Assembly: GCF_002843235.3 (NCBI RefSeq)
Contig: NZ_CP031123.2
Span: 2,232,001 to 2,296,000 of the forward strand
Direction of reading: 5' to 3'
Origin: Providencia huaxiensis
GTDB lineage: Bacteria > Pseudomonadota > Gammaproteobacteria > Enterobacterales > Enterobacteriaceae
DNA: 64,000 bases
In this document: in pieces, positions 19,109 to 30,454 of the stretch
How the letters are laid out: every line of letters begins with the position of its first letter
Numbering within the stretch: the stretch's first letter is position 1
The notes under the pieces: generated by a model
What the model was told of the DNA's origin: nothing
The model's database searches: none
The model's input: only the letters and a program-made list of their open reading frames with translations
Translations under genes and position numbers: made by a program

Positions 19109-20434
19109 ATGACAGGTAAAGACACCTTGAGTCTGGATAACACGTATCGTTTTTGGCGTCGCCGCTTAATGCTATCAATGATTATTGGTTATGCCACTTT
19201 TTACCTTACGCGAAAGAGTTTTAACTTCGTGATGCCTGTCATGCAAAACGAGCTGTTTCTCGATAAAAGCGATATTGGCTGGATAGCGACTGCCTTTTAT
19301 TTAACCTACGGTATTTCTAAGTTTTTATCGGGGATTTTCCACGATATTACCGGATACCGTTGGTTTATGGGCGTCGGTTTAGTGATGACTGGGCTACTGA
19401 ATATTATTTTTGCCTATTGTTTATCGTTTCCCGCGTTATTAATTGTCTGGACACTAAATGGCTTTTTTCAAGGTTGGGGCTGGCCACCTTGCGCACGTAT
19501 TCTAACGCACTGGTATTCACGCAATGAGCGTGGGTTTTGGTGGGGGCTGTGGAATATTTCCATCAACCTAGGTGGAATGTTACTGCCTTTGCTTACAGCA
19601 CTATTGGCAACCCAGTACAGCTGGCAAATGGCGTTAATTGTCCCCGGGATTATTGGTGTCATCATTGGGTTATGGCTGTGCCGCCAATTACGTGGCACAC
19701 CACAAGAAGAACAGCTACCAAGCGTGGGGCAATGGCGACAAGATGTTTTGGAGTTACGCCAAGAGCGTTTGTCCCCTCCCATGCCGATGTTAACGATTTT
19801 AAAAGATGCCATTATTTTTAACCGAATGATTTGGTTACTAGGCTTCTCCTATATTTTGGTTTATCTGATTCGCATGGCGATAAACGATTGGGGGAATTTA
19901 TGGTTAACAGAAAAGCATGGCACTAACTTACTCAGTGCAAATGCCACACTGTCGTTATTTGAATTAGGGGGATTATTAGGTGCGCTCTGCTCGGGCTGGG
20001 GCTCTGATATCCTATTTCGTGGCCAACGTGCACCTATGATCCTACTGTTTTCATTGGGGCTTTGTGTCTCCGTGAGCGCCTTATGGTTAACACCAATTCA
20101 TCACTACGCTTTATTGGCTGTATGTTTTTTTGCTATCGGATTTTTTGTTTTTGGGCCCCAAATGTTAATCGGTCTAGCTGCAACAGAATATTGTCATAAA
20201 AAAGCAGCTGGAGCGGTAACGGGCTATCTGGGTTTGTATGCCTATTTAGGGGCTGCAATCGCTGGATGGCCACTCTCTCAAGTCATTGCACACTATGGTT
20301 GGTCAGGGATGTTTTCTTTACTAGCCAGTGCCGCGGCTTTGATGGGATTACTGCTAATGCCTCTTTTGATTGCCAATGTCAGCAAACGAGAGCATTTAGC
20401 AGGCACTGTTTCACCCTCTGATAATAAAACCTGA
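19109..20434 (+). CDS. uhpC: Hexose-phosphate sensor/transport protein UhpC
   Basis: Organophosphate:phosphate antiporter-family protein that in E. coli acts mainly as the glucose-6-phosphate receptor for UhpB. The 441 residues (E. coli about 439) span about 12 membrane segments, with family motifs YFLTRKSFNFVMP-like near residue 35 (ATFYLTRKSFNFVMPVMQNE), GFFQGWGWPPCARILTHWYSRNERG and GLAATEYCHKKAAGAVTGYLGLYAYLGAAIAGWP. The promoter spacer before it allows separate expression from uhpAB. As uhpT is missing here, this protein could also transport. Confidence 0.9.
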   Translation: MTGKDTLSLDNTYRFWRRRLMLSMIIGYATFYLTRKSFNFVMPVMQNELFLDKSDIGWIATAFYLTYGISKFLSGIFHDITGYRWFMGVGLVMTGLLNIIFAYCLSFPALLIVWTLNGFFQGWGWPPCARILTHWYSRNERGFWWGLWNISINLGGMLLPLLTALLATQYSWQMALIVPGIIGVIIGLWLCRQLRGTPQEEQLPSVGQWRQDVLELRQERLSPPMPMLTILKDAIIFNRMIWLLGFSYILVYLIRMAINDWGNLWLTEKHGTNLLSANATLSLFELGGLLGALCSGWGSDILFRGQRAPMILLFSLGLCVSVSALWLTPIHHYALLAVCFFAIGFFVFGPQMLIGLAATEYCHKKAAGAVTGYLGLYAYLGAAIAGWPLSQVIAHYGWSGMFSLLASAAALMGLLLMPLLIANVSKREHLAGTVSPSDNKT

Positions 20435-20448
20435 ATAAAGGACTGAAA

Positions 20449-21480
20449 ATGAAACTGAAAACTCTCTCTACGCTTATCGCTGCGGGTTTATCCCTAGCGG
20501 CTATTTCTACCACTGTGAATGCGGCAGGCCGTTTAGTTGTTTACTGTAGCGCCACTAACGCCATGTGTGAAACTGAAACGCAAGCTTTTGCTAAGAAATA
20601 CGATGTCAAAACCACCTTTGTACGTAATGGTTCTGGCAGTACTTTAGCCAAAATTGAAGCAGAAAAACGTAACCCACAAGCTGACGTGTGGTATGGCGGT
20701 ACATTAGACCCACATTCACAAGCTGGGGAAATGGATTTACTTGAGCCATATAAATCGCCGAATCTGTCTGAGATCATGCCGCAGTTCCAAGACCCTGCAA
20801 AACGTAAAGGCAACTACTCTTCCGCTGTTTACATCGGTATTTTAGGTTTCGGTGTCAATAAAGACCGCTTAAAAGAGAAAGGCTTGCCAATCCCTACTTG
20901 CTGGAAAGATTTAACTAAACCTGAATATAAAGGCGAAATTCAAATTGCAGATCCACAAAGTTCAGGAACTGCTTATACCGCATTAGCCACTTTCGACCAA
21001 TTATGGGGAAATGAGCAAGCCTTTGATTACCTGAAAAAACTAAACTCAAATATCTCTCAATATACTAAGTCTGGTATTGCCCCGGCACGTAATGCCGCTC
21101 GTGGTGAGTCGGCAATTGGTATTGGCTTCTTACATGATTATTCATTAGAAGTGGAAAACGGTGCGCCATTAGAACTTATCGCCCCTTGTGAAGGAACAGG
21201 CTATGAAATCGGTGGGATCAGTATCTTGAAAAATGCACGTAATATGGACAACGCGAAACTGTTTGTCGATTTCGTCTTATCGAAAGAAGCTCAAGAGCTG
21301 AGCTGGAAAGAAGGGAAATCTTATCAAATCCTGACCAATACGACGGCTGAATCCTCACCTATCTCATTGAAACTCAATGAGTTGAACCTAATTAATTACG
21401 ATATGGATAAATACGGCGATGCTGACGTCCGTAAAAACCTTATCAACAAATGGGTTACTGAAGTCAAAATGAGCAAATAG
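20449..21480 (+). CDS. afuA: Periplasmic hexose-phosphate-binding protein AfuA
   Basis: Substrate-binding protein of an ABC importer. The family was first annotated as ferric-iron binding, but AfuA of Actinobacillus and Citrobacter rodentium binds glucose-6-phosphate and related sugar phosphates. The signal peptide is residues 1-25 (ending TVNA). The mature protein begins AGRLVVYCSATNAMCE and includes QADVWYGGTLDPHSQAGEMDLLEPY and a cysteine pair typical of this subgroup. It directly follows uhpC (14 bases), which strongly supports sugar phosphates over iron as substrate. 343 residues. Confidence 0.88.
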   Translation: MKLKTLSTLIAAGLSLAAISTTVNAAGRLVVYCSATNAMCETETQAFAKKYDVKTTFVRNGSGSTLAKIEAEKRNPQADVWYGGTLDPHSQAGEMDLLEPYKSPNLSEIMPQFQDPAKRKGNYSSAVYIGILGFGVNKDRLKEKGLPIPTCWKDLTKPEYKGEIQIADPQSSGTAYTALATFDQLWGNEQAFDYLKKLNSNISQYTKSGIAPARNAARGESAIGIGFLHDYSLEVENGAPLELIAPCEGTGYEIGGISILKNARNMDNAKLFVDFVLSKEAQELSWKEGKSYQILTNTTAESSPISLKLNELNLINYDMDKYGDADVRKNLINKWVTEVKMSK

Positions 21481-21484
21481 TATT

Positions 21485-21509
21485 AAGTGCGGCGTTAACT
21501 CGCCGCACT
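21485..21509 (+). terminator. Strong hairpin after afuA
   Basis: AGTGCGGCG pairs with CGCCGCACT across TTAACT just after the afuA stop. No T tract follows, so it is more likely a 3' stabiliser or partial terminator that makes afuA more abundant than afuBC. Confidence 0.65.
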
Positions 21510-21549
21510 GAGCACTTACTTAACTAAAATAAAAAATTAATTTAATTAA

Positions 21550-21672
21550 GCTTCGAGTTATGAGCGTTGCTACTAGGCGGTAAGTGACGTTATCTCTAAG
21601 AACATGCAAAAATATGTGACTAGGGTTAGCGAAATAAGCCAACACCGTGACAATGCAAAATATGACGAGCTT
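21550..21672. repeat. Dispersed structured repeat, copy 2 (afuA-afuB spacer)
   Basis: Diverged copy containing CTAGGCGGTAAGTGACGTTA, AACATGCAAAAATATGTGACTAG in part, and GCCAACACCGTG. The central CATG-N-rich hairpin and the GACTAGGG segment are retained. It ends a few bases before the afuB ribosome site. Confidence 0.7.
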
Positions 21673-21682
21673 AGGGGGAACT

Positions 21683-23761
21683 ATGTCTCAAACCCTAACC
21701 TTATCGACCCCAACCAAAAAAGATAGTATCTTTTTTTGGCTGCTGATTGCTTGGCTAGGTTTCGCATTACTACCTTCTTGGAGCCTAGATTATGGCGTTC
21801 TTGACTCAACACAAGACGAAATCATAGCGGCTTACGGTTGGAGTAGCCTAAACATTAGCTGGCTTTGGTATTTATTACCTTCCATTTTATTTATTCGCCC
21901 GTTAACACCAGCGGACCGTTATCACAAAACACGCCATTATTTCGATATTGGCGTGGCTGTTGTCACCGCTGCGGTGGTGATCTTAACCTCCTACTTTGAA
22001 GGGAAAGGGTTAGGTTACTCCGCTATTGTGCTATTTATCGCCTTGGGAATGGTGATGACATTGGCGTTAACCCGCCTTGAATGGCTCGGCGGAGACCAGT
22101 TTGTTATTGGCTCGCTGATCACCGTTGTTGCGTTGATAACACTGTTTATTGTGTTCCCAAGTGTTGCCATTTTTATCCCAATGTTTACGGATGGAAATGG
22201 CGACTTTGCGCCATTCGCCTTTGTGGCAATTTTGACACAATCTCATATTGTCCAAGTTATTATTAACTCAGTATTTTTATCGTTAGCAGTAGGAGCTGGC
22301 TGTACCTTCTTTGGCTTAATTTTAGCCATTTATACCACGCGTATTGCTAAACGCTCTGCCATTATTGGCCGTGTTTTTTCTATTTTGCCTATCGTCACTC
22401 CGCCATTTGTCGTCGGTCTCGGAGTTACCTTGATGATGGGGCGCTCAGGGTATATTACTGAATTCCTTGCGACCTATATGGGCCTTGAAAATACCAACTG
22501 GCTGTATGGCTTTACAGGGATTTGGTTAGCGCAAGTTCTCGCCTTCACGCCAATGTCATTCATGATCTTAGATGGTGCGATTAAAACCATTCACCCATCT
22601 TTAGAAGAAGCGTCTTATACTTTACGAGCCAACCGTTACCAAACTTTCTTTAATGTATTTATGCCATTACTGAAACCTGCTTTGGCAAACGCATTTTTAA
22701 TCGTTATCGTGCAATCATTGGCTGACTTTAGTAACCCATTAGTTTTAGGCGGAAACTTCGACGTACTCGCAACACAAATTTACTTCTATATCACCGGGTC
22801 ACAGCTGGACTATCAAGCCGCCAGTACCTTAGGTGCGTCACTATTAGTGTTCTCACTATTAGTATTCTGCGTTCAGTATATGTGGATAGGCAAGCGCTCC
22901 TATGTCACTGTGTCAGGAAAATCTTACCGTGGTGATGTTCAACCATTACCGACATCGTTAATTGCCACCGTAACAACTTTCTTAGCCATTTGGGTTGCAT
23001 TTAACGTCTTGTTATACGGCAGTATTTTCTACGGCAGCTTTACCGTGAACTGGGGTGTTGATTACACATTAACCTTAGATAATTTTATTAAATTATTTGG
23101 TCAGGGTATGAGCGATGGGGCATGGCCGTCATTGTTGGATACCCTTCTGTACGCAGGTATTGCCGCACCTATTACCGCAATCCTTGGTTTACTGATTGCC
23201 TATATCGTGGTTCGCCAAGACTTCCGTGGTAAAAAGACCATCGAATTCACGACGATGTTGTGCTTTGCGGTTCCAGGTACCGTGGCTGGTGTGTCATACA
23301 TTTTAGCCTTTAACGACTCACCGTTTTATTTAACGGGAACGGCTGCCATCGTAATTATTTCAATGACCATGCGTAACGTCCCTGTGGGTATCCGTGCTGG
23401 TATTGCAGGTTTAGGGCAAATTGATAAATCATTGGATGAAGCGTCACTCAGCTTACGAGCGGGTTCAATGCGTACCATCTTCTTTATCTTGTTGCCACTG
23501 TTGCGCCCTGCCATTCTCTCCGCGTTGATTTATAGCTTTGTCCGCGCGATAACCACTGTCAGTGCGATTGTATTCTTGGTTACTCCAGATACTCGCGTCG
23601 CAACGGCTTATATTTTGAACCGTGTTGAAGACGGTGAATATGGCGTTGCCATTGCCTATGGCTCAATCCTGATTGTCGTAATGTTGGCAATTATTTTCTT
23701 ATTTGACTATTTGATTGGCGAAGCCCGTGTTTCACGTTCCAAAGCCAAAAATGCACAGTAA
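21683..23761 (+). CDS. afuB: ABC transporter permease AfuB (duplicated domain)
   Basis: Inner-membrane permease for sugar phosphates, of the FbpB/iron-type permease architecture. The roughly 692 residues contain two copies of the binding-protein-dependent permease domain. Each ends with the EAA-type loop contacting the ATPase: first copy [27 protein letters not shown], second [28 protein letters not shown] chose ATG 21683 because AGGGGG lies 5 bases upstream; earlier in-frame starts fall in the dispersed repeat. It is followed by afuC 16 bases on. Confidence 0.9.
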   Translation: MSQTLTLSTPTKKDSIFFWLLIAWLGFALLPSWSLDYGVLDSTQDEIIAAYGWSSLNISWLWYLLPSILFIRPLTPADRYHKTRHYFDIGVAVVTAAVVILTSYFEGKGLGYSAIVLFIALGMVMTLALTRLEWLGGDQFVIGSLITVVALITLFIVFPSVAIFIPMFTDGNGDFAPFAFVAILTQSHIVQVIINSVFLSLAVGAGCTFFGLILAIYTTRIAKRSAIIGRVFSILPIVTPPFVVGLGVTLMMGRSGYITEFLATYMGLENTNWLYGFTGIWLAQVLAFTPMSFMILDGAIKTIHPSLEEASYTLRANRYQTFFNVFMPLLKPALANAFLIVIVQSLADFSNPLVLGGNFDVLATQIYFYITGSQLDYQAASTLGASLLVFSLLVFCVQYMWIGKRSYVTVSGKSYRGDVQPLPTSLIATVTTFLAIWVAFNVLLYGSIFYGSFTVNWGVDYTLTLDNFIKLFGQGMSDGAWPSLLDTLLYAGIAAPITAILGLLIAYIVVRQDFRGKKTIEFTTMLCFAVPGTVAGVSYILAFNDSPFYLTGTAAIVIISMTMRNVPVGIRAGIAGLGQIDKSLDEASLSLRAGSMRTIFFILLPLLRPAILSALIYSFVRAITTVSAIVFLVTPDTRVATAYILNRVEDGEYGVAIAYGSILIVVMLAIIFLFDYLIGEARVSRSKAKNAQ

Positions 23762-23777
23762 TCATGGAGTAACTGAC

Positions 23778-24827
23778 ATGACACAACATCATTTTGTTGA
23801 ACTAAAAAATGTGACTAAACGCTTTGGCAACAATACCGTCATCGATGATTTAAGTCTTTCAATCCCTCAAGGTAGCATGGTGACCCTACTCGGCCCATCA
23901 GGCTGCGGTAAAACCACCGTATTGCGTTTAGTGGCTGGCTTAGAAAAACCGACTGAAGGCCGTATGTTTATTGACGGTGAAGATGTGACAGACCGTTCCA
24001 TTCAACAACGCGATATCTGTATGGTTTTCCAATCTTACGCCCTGTTCCCGCATATGTCCTTGGGGGACAACGTGGGTTATGGCTTAAAAATGTTAGGATT
24101 ACCCAAAGCCGAAATAAAAAAACGAGTTGACGAGGCATTAGAATTAGTTGATTTAGCTGGTTTTGCTGACCGCTTTGTCGACCAAATTTCTGGGGGACAA
24201 CAGCAACGAGTTGCCTTAGCTCGCGCATTGATCCTTAAGCCAAAAGTGCTGTTGTTCGATGAGCCATTAAGTAACTTGGATGCAAATTTACGTCGTAGCA
24301 TGCGTGAAAAAATCCGTGAGTTACAGCAGCAGTTTAATATCACCTCTTTATATGTCACTCATGACCAAAGCGAGGCCTTTGCGGTGTCGGATATGGTTTT
24401 AGTGATGAATAAAGGGAAAATCATGCAGCTAGGCTCACCGCAAGAACTCTACCGCCAGCCAGCCTCAAAATTTATGGCGAGCTTTATGGGTGATGCGAAT
24501 ATTTTCCCTGCAACACTCAGTGCGGATTCTGTGGATATTTTCAATTATCGCTTACCACGCCCAGAACAGTTTGTGACTGATGAAACTGCGGTGACTGTGG
24601 GGGTTCGTCCTGAAGCCATCACACTGAGTTTACAAGGCGACGATAGCCAACGCTGTACGGTGACTCACGTTGCTTATATGGGGCCTCAATATGAGGTTAC
24701 TGTTGATTGGCATGGTCAATCAATGTTGCTGCAAATCAATGCCACTCAATTACAACCTTCTGTTGGGGAAAACCTCTATTTGCAGATCCACCCATACGGC
24801 ATGTTTATCTTAAACGAAAAAGAATAA
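23778..24827 (+). CDS. afuC: ABC transporter ATPase AfuC
   Basis: ATP-binding subunit energising the AfuB permease. Walker A is GPSGCGKTT, the signature [15 protein letters not shown] and Walker [13 protein letters not shown], followed by the H-loop Asp-rich [10 protein letters not shown]-terminal TOBE-like regulatory domain ([11 protein letters not shown]...[12 protein letters not shown]) is present. The start [16 protein letters not shown] at 23778 is preceded by GGAGT. Length 349. It is the last gene of uhpABC-afuABC and is followed by a terminator. Confidence 0.92.
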   Translation: MTQHHFVELKNVTKRFGNNTVIDDLSLSIPQGSMVTLLGPSGCGKTTVLRLVAGLEKPTEGRMFIDGEDVTDRSIQQRDICMVFQSYALFPHMSLGDNVGYGLKMLGLPKAEIKKRVDEALELVDLAGFADRFVDQISGGQQQRVALARALILKPKVLLFDEPLSNLDANLRRSMREKIRELQQQFNITSLYVTHDQSEAFAVSDMVLVMNKGKIMQLGSPQELYRQPASKFMASFMGDANIFPATLSADSVDIFNYRLPRPEQFVTDETAVTVGVRPEAITLSLQGDDSQRCTVTHVAYMGPQYEVTVDWHGQSMLLQINATQLQPSVGENLYLQIHPYGMFILNEKE

Positions 24828-24845
24828 TCTCAAATGTAATAGCTT

Positions 24846-24876
24846 AAACCGTCACTTCATCGTGGCGGTTTTTTTC
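24846..24876 (+). terminator. afuC terminator
   Basis: AACCGTCAC pairs with GTGGCGGTT (one wobble) and is followed directly by a T7 run. A clean rho-independent terminator. Confidence 0.85.
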
Positions 24877-24890
24877 GTTATTAAGCCCAA

Positions 24891-24920
24891 ATAAAAAACA
24901 GAAGAGTTTCCCCTTCTGCT
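24891..24920 (-). terminator. ulaG terminator
   Basis: On the minus strand CAGAAG and CTTCTG pair and TTTTTTATTT follows. It stops ulaG transcription towards the converging afuC. Confidence 0.8.
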
Positions 24921-24940
24921 TTTCTTAACAAACCAATTAA

Positions 24941-26032
<1,092 letters not shown>

Positions 26033-26050
26033 TTAGATGTAGGGAGCCTG

Positions 26051-26076
26051 ATGCCTTAATCGAGAAATTAAGGCAT
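26051..26076 (-). terminator. ulaR-ulaG intercistronic hairpin
   Basis: ATGCCTTAAT and ATTAAGGCAT form a perfect 10-bp stem with a 6-base loop, 43 bases upstream of the ulaG start. No T tract follows. It may dampen ulaR-to-ulaG read-through or protect mRNA. Confidence 0.5.
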
Positions 26077-26121
26077 GGCGGCTGAATTTGTCTATATTAA
26101 AAAATCAGGTATTCGACGGAA

Positions 26122-26883
26122 TTAAACCAGTATCACTCGCGTGCCCTGTGCAGCAATCGCTTTGATAACTTCAGAGTTGGCATTCCTCCCAGTGATAAGA
26201 ACATCTATCTTCTTAGCTGGGCAAAATAACATTCCGGTTCGATGACCCACCTTGGAACTGTCTACAACAACGACTAATTTATCAATTTGGTCAAGCATTT
26301 GCTGCTCAGCTACCGCGGTTAGCATGTCAGCTTTATATAAGCCAGCTTCGGTTAATCCTTTACCTGAAGTGAACATCCAGTTACCTGCGTAACCCATTAA
26401 CGTGTTCAATGCAGGGTTTAGAAAGATATTCTGAGCCTTATTATACTGCCCGCCGATTAAAATAACGTCATCATGGTCTTGGTCAATCAAATAGCTCGCT
26501 AATGGAAAATAATTAGTCACAATTTGTACATTTTTCCCGCACAATTGCTGCCCTAACATAAAAGCCGTTGAACCACAGTTAATGACAGCACTTTCCCCAG
26601 GAAGACACAGCTCCGCGGCTTTAATCGCGATTTCTGATTTTTCTTCATAGTGCTCAGTGCTATTGATGTTTAACGGTGACCACTTACGCTTTTTATTTTC
26701 AATGCGTTCAGCACCATTACGGACTTTTCGTAATTTACCTTGCCCATCTAACTTTGAAATATCACGACGAGCAGTTGCAGGAGACACACTAAATTGTTCG
26801 GTTATATGAGAAACATTGATCACTCGATGTGATTCCAATAACGACAATATTTCATTGTGTCTTTGCACTTCATTCATAATCAT
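26122..26883 (-). CDS. ulaR: DeoR-family repressor UlaR
   Basis: Repressor of the ascorbate genes; L-ascorbate-6-phosphate is the expected inducer. The N-terminal DeoR helix-turn-helix (INVSHITEQFSVSPATARRDISKLDGQGKLRKVRNGAERI) and the sugar-phosphate-sensing domain (ESAVINCGSTAFMLG, VVVVDSSKVGHRTGM) match UlaR closely. 253 residues (E. coli 251); the start could be the second ATG (MNEVQRHNE, 26877). It precedes ulaG and diverges from ulaA, so the spacer 26884-27280 should contain its operators. Confidence 0.93.
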   Translation of the reverse strand: MIMNEVQRHNEILSLLESHRVINVSHITEQFSVSPATARRDISKLDGQGKLRKVRNGAERIENKKRKWSPLNINSTEHYEEKSEIAIKAAELCLPGESAVINCGSTAFMLGQQLCGKNVQIVTNYFPLASYLIDQDHDDVILIGGQYNKAQNIFLNPALNTLMGYAGNWMFTSGKGLTEAGLYKADMLTAVAEQQMLDQIDKLVVVVDSSKVGHRTGMLFCPAKKIDVLITGRNANSEVIKAIAAQGTRVILV

Positions 26884-27280
26884 CGCCTTATTTGTTAATA
26901 ATCACCACCATGATGACAAATGATTCAAAATGATTATCTGTGATTAGTTTTGATTCTATTTATCTCATCTAATGTTGTCAACCTTTGCTCATGCAAAAAT
27001 ACAACATTTGACATAAGTAAAAATTAACATATTGATATATATTGATAATTTAAATTTTACGTGATCAAGTCGCCATTTATTCATTTTTTTACTGGTAAAA
27101 AAACAGACAAATGCAAACAATCATAAAAGAGCAATTCGTGATTACATATGATCACCTTTGATTTTTGCGAGACTGTTTGACCGCTTTAAATGATTATATC
27201 GCAATAACACCAGATACGATCAATATGAATCATCTCTGACCCAGATAAATTACAAATACAATTTGATTAGAGGTAAAAAT
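26884..27280. promoter_or_regulatory. ulaR-ulaA divergent control region
   Basis: A 397-bp AT-rich spacer with clusters of TGATT/AATCA motifs at both ends (26899-26960 and 27118-27235). One is the imperfect palindrome GTGATTACATATGATCAC (27138-27155). These are candidate UlaR operators and possibly a CRP-like site, by analogy with the E. coli ula region. No ORF was seen in it. Confidence 0.5.
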
Positions 27281-29035
27281 ATGGATTTTTTATACGACGC
27301 TTTCTATATTTTTTACAGCCAAGTAATGACAAAAGCGCCTCTATTATTAGGCTTAGTCACATTTATTGGTTATTGGCTATTAAAGCGCGATGGTACGACG
27401 ATCCTCAAGGGTACAATCAAAACAATTGTTGGATTTATGCTAGTTGGCGTGGGTGCTAGTACCTTAGTTTCCAGCTTTAAACCCGTCATAGAAAAAATGT
27501 CTGAATACCACGGACTGACAGGCTCAGTTATTGACCCTTACACTTCCATGATGGCCACGATGGAAGCGATGGGGGATAACTACTCTTGGGTGGGCTATAC
27601 CGTCTTATTAGCCCTCGCCCTTAACATTCTTTTAGTCCTTTTTCGCCGCGTGACGGGTATTCGTACCATTATGTTGACGGGGCATATTATGTTTCAACAA
27701 GCTGGCTTGATCGCAGTTTTCTATTTTGTTCTCGGCTCAAGCATGTGGGAAACCATTTTATACTCCTCGGTTTTAATGGCGCTGTATTGGGGTATTTCCT
27801 CCAATATTATGTTCAAGCCAACACAAGAAGTTACGGGTGGTGCAGGTTTTTCTATCGGCCACCAACAACAGTTTGCTTCGTGGATAGCCACCAAAGTTTC
27901 CCCGAAATTGGGCGATAAAAATGACAGTGTTGATAATTTAAAACTGCCCAAATGGCTGCATATCTTCCACGACAGTATCTCCGCCACTGCCATTGTAATG
28001 ACCTTATTCTTTGGTGTGATCTTAATTTCCTTTGGTATCCCCAACCTACAAACCATGGCAGGAACCACCCACTGGACCATTTATATTATTGAAACCGGCC
28101 TAAAATTTGCCGTCGCTATCCAAATCATTGTCACTGGCGTGCGAATGTTTGTTGCCGAGCTTTCTGAGGCCTTTAAAGGGATTTCCGAGCGTGTCATTCC
28201 TAATGCAGTGCTCGCCATCGACTGTGCGGCAATCTATGCATTCTCCCCTAATGCTATGGTATTTGGTTTTATGTGGGGTGCTATCGGGCAATTTGTTGCC
28301 GTTCTGGGTATGTTGGCATTTAATTCGCCAATTATGATTATCCCTGGTTTTATCCCAATGTTTTTCTCCAATGCCACTATCGGTATCTTTGCAAACCATT
28401 TTGGCGGCTGGAAAGCGGTCATGAAAGTGTGTTTCGTGATGGGCATCATCGAAGTATTGGGTTCTGCTTGGGCAATCAGCTTAATTAACAACCACGGAAC
28501 TGAATTCAGCGGTTGGATGGGCATGGCCGACTGGGCACTCGCCTTCCCTGTCATTATGCAAGGTTTGTCGTTCACTAAAATGTTCTTCTTTGTCATTGTC
28601 GCCTTAGCCGTTGTCTACATGTATTTTGCGGCAAAGAAATTGCGTGCCGAAGAAGATGCACAGAGTACAAGCGAACCCGTCGTTAGTATTAGTGAAGAAG
28701 CCGAATCAGCGCCTATTGAACATAGTGGAGCTAAACCTGTACGTATCTTAGCCGTTTGTGGTAATGGGCAAGGCTCGTCCATGATGATGAAAATGAAAAT
28801 TGGCCAGTATCTTGAGAAAAAGGGGATCCCACACATCATGGATTCCTGCGCAGTATCTGACTATAAATCGAAATTAACAGCGACAGACATTATTGTCTCT
28901 TCTAAGCATTTAAGCTCAGAGATGGATCCCGGTGATGGAAAATTTGTGCTTGGCGTACAAAATATGCTCAACCCCAACTCATTCGGTGATGAACTACTCG
29001 ATATCATACATACCAATTTTATCGTAAATAAATAG
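27281..29035 (+). CDS. ulaA: Ascorbate PTS permease, fused EIIC-EIIB (UlaA-UlaB)
   Basis: Imports L-ascorbate and phosphorylates it. Residues 1-about 460 match UlaA (EIIC): [41 protein letters not shown] in part, [20 protein letters not shown] Glu/Ser-rich linker follows ([19 protein letters not shown]), then UlaB (EIIB) with the phospho-Cys motif [13 protein letters not shown]. In E. coli the two are separate genes (465 and 101 residues); here they are one gene of 584 residues. AGAGG at 27269-27273 sets the start at 27281. First gene of ulaAB-ulaC-HAD-ulaD. Confidence 0.93.
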   Translation: MDFLYDAFYIFYSQVMTKAPLLLGLVTFIGYWLLKRDGTTILKGTIKTIVGFMLVGVGASTLVSSFKPVIEKMSEYHGLTGSVIDPYTSMMATMEAMGDNYSWVGYTVLLALALNILLVLFRRVTGIRTIMLTGHIMFQQAGLIAVFYFVLGSSMWETILYSSVLMALYWGISSNIMFKPTQEVTGGAGFSIGHQQQFASWIATKVSPKLGDKNDSVDNLKLPKWLHIFHDSISATAIVMTLFFGVILISFGIPNLQTMAGTTHWTIYIIETGLKFAVAIQIIVTGVRMFVAELSEAFKGISERVIPNAVLAIDCAAIYAFSPNAMVFGFMWGAIGQFVAVLGMLAFNSPIMIIPGFIPMFFSNATIGIFANHFGGWKAVMKVCFVMGIIEVLGSAWAISLINNHGTEFSGWMGMADWALAFPVIMQGLSFTKMFFFVIVALAVVYMYFAAKKLRAEEDAQSTSEPVVSISEEAESAPIEHSGAKPVRILAVCGNGQGSSMMMKMKIGQYLEKKGIPHIMDSCAVSDYKSKLTATDIIVSSKHLSSEMDPGDGKFVLGVQNMLNPNSFGDELLDIIHTNFIVNK

Positions 29036-29107
29036 CCTAAGTCATAGGAATAGATATCGCTCATGGCGGTATCGATTTCCTTAACATTAAAAAATAGGAA
29101 CGCAATG

Positions 29108-29575
29108 ATGGGATTTAAACAATCACTAATCGACAATAATTCGATACAGCTTCAAGCATCCGCTGATAACTGGCGTGATGCCATTAAGATAGGTACAGAC
29201 CTGCTCATCGCTTCAGGTGCAATAAAACCCAGTTATCATGAGGCAATCATCAGCAGCGTCGAAAAACTCGGACCTTATATTTGCATCGCGCCTAGCTTGG
29301 CCCTGCCCCATGCTAGACCTGAAGATGGTGTGCTAAAAACCGCCTTTGCTTTAGTCACACTGAAAAAACCGATTATTTTTGAGGGTGAAGATGAACCGGT
29401 TGATGTGCTGATCACTTTAGCAGGCAGTTCATCCGATGAACATATGGAGGGCTTGATGGAGGTGACGCGCGTCCTCGATGATGAAGGCAGCGAAACCGGT
29501 GTCGACCTTGATAAATTACGTCGCTGCCGCACCATTGATGATGTTTATCAGGTTATTGATCAAGCATTATGCTAA
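29108..29575 (+). CDS. ulaC: Ascorbate PTS EIIA component
   Basis: Phosphoryl carrier passing phosphate from HPr to the EIIB domain. The PTS EIIA type-2 fold is shown by the active-site His in ALPHARPEDGV and by FALVTLKKPI. AGGAA lies 7 bases before ATG 29108; a neighbouring ATG at 29105 is the alternative, and the longer frame to 29063 is not homologous. 155 residues versus 154 in E. coli. It lies between the fused ulaAB and a HAD phosphatase gene. Confidence 0.92.
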   Translation: MGFKQSLIDNNSIQLQASADNWRDAIKIGTDLLIASGAIKPSYHEAIISSVEKLGPYICIAPSLALPHARPEDGVLKTAFALVTLKKPIIFEGEDEPVDVLITLAGSSSDEHMEGLMEVTRVLDDEGSETGVDLDKLRRCRTIDDVYQVIDQALC

Positions 29576-29623
29576 TTTAATGATAATAAAAGAATCATTA
29601 ATTAGCGATAGAGGTAATCAACT

Positions 29624-30454
29624 ATGTATAACGTATTAGCGCTTGACTTAGATGGCACAGTTTTAACCCAAGAACACACTATCCATCCCGCTGTCAAACA
29701 AGCTATTAACAACGCAGCAAAGCAATGCCATGTCATGATAGTCACAGGGCGCCACCACACCGCAGCCCGTCCCTATTATGATGAGCTTGGTTTAACCACG
29801 CCAATTATTTGTTGCAATGGTACTTATATCTATGATTACCAAAATGAAAAAGTTCTCACACACAATGCTCTCACCAAAGAGAATGCGCTTACTTTTATTG
29901 AATTAGCGCAACAGGACAAACTAAAAATGGTGATGTATATCACCGACGCCATGGTGTATTCAAAAATCGACCCTATCGATTACATGAGCGCGATGGAGCA
30001 ATGGGCTAACAACCCAACCATGGCACATCCGCCAAAAATTTATCGCATTGATTCATTTGAAGAACAAGTCCAGCACGCTGACTATATTTGGAAATTTGTC
30101 GTCGAAGGTGAACCCGCTACGTTAGCGCGTTTCTTAAACTTGCCTTGGATAAAACAAACTTTTAATGCAGAAAAATCATGGTCAAACCGTTTCGATTTTG
30201 CTGCTAAAGGCAATAACAAAGGAACGCGTTTAGCTGAGTATCTTAACTCTCTAGGTTATGACTCAAACCAAGTTATTGCTGTTGGTGATAATCACAACGA
30301 TATCTCCATGATTGAGCTAGCAGGCTTAGGAGTTGCAATGAAAAATGCCGATGACACCGTGAAGTCCCACGCGGATTTTGTTTGTGCGACAGATAACAAT
30401 GGTGATGGCCTTGCGCGTCTAATACATGAAAATATTTTAGGACAATCACAATGA
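29624..30454 (+). CDS. YbhA-like HAD phosphatase in the ula operon
   Basis: Cof-type HAD hydrolase of 276 residues. Motif I is LDLDGTVL (nucleophile Asp), motif II VTGRHH, then a C2 cap, and motif IV GDNHNDISMIELAGLGVAM. The closest recalled relative is E. coli YbhA, a pyridoxal-phosphate phosphatase, sharing ICCNGTYIYDY. Its stop overlaps the ulaD start (ATGA, 30451-30454), so it is translationally coupled into ascorbate catabolism. The substrate is unknown; a pathway sugar phosphate such as 3-keto-gulonate-6-phosphate is possible as a detoxification target, but that is inference. Confidence 0.85.
   Translation: MYNVLALDLDGTVLTQEHTIHPAVKQAINNAAKQCHVMIVTGRHHTAARPYYDELGLTTPIICCNGTYIYDYQNEKVLTHNALTKENALTFIELAQQDKLKMVMYITDAMVYSKIDPIDYMSAMEQWANNPTMAHPPKIYRIDSFEEQVQHADYIWKFVVEGEPATLARFLNLPWIKQTFNAEKSWSNRFDFAAKGNNKGTRLAEYLNSLGYDSNQVIAVGDNHNDISMIELAGLGVAMKNADDTVKSHADFVCATDNNGDGLARLIHENILGQSQ

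Noticed and set aside
20449..24827. Ferric-iron ABC transporter call for afuABC
   Set aside because: The family resembles iron transporters, but adjacency to uhpABC and AfuA similarity favour hexose phosphates; iron not excluded by sequence alone.
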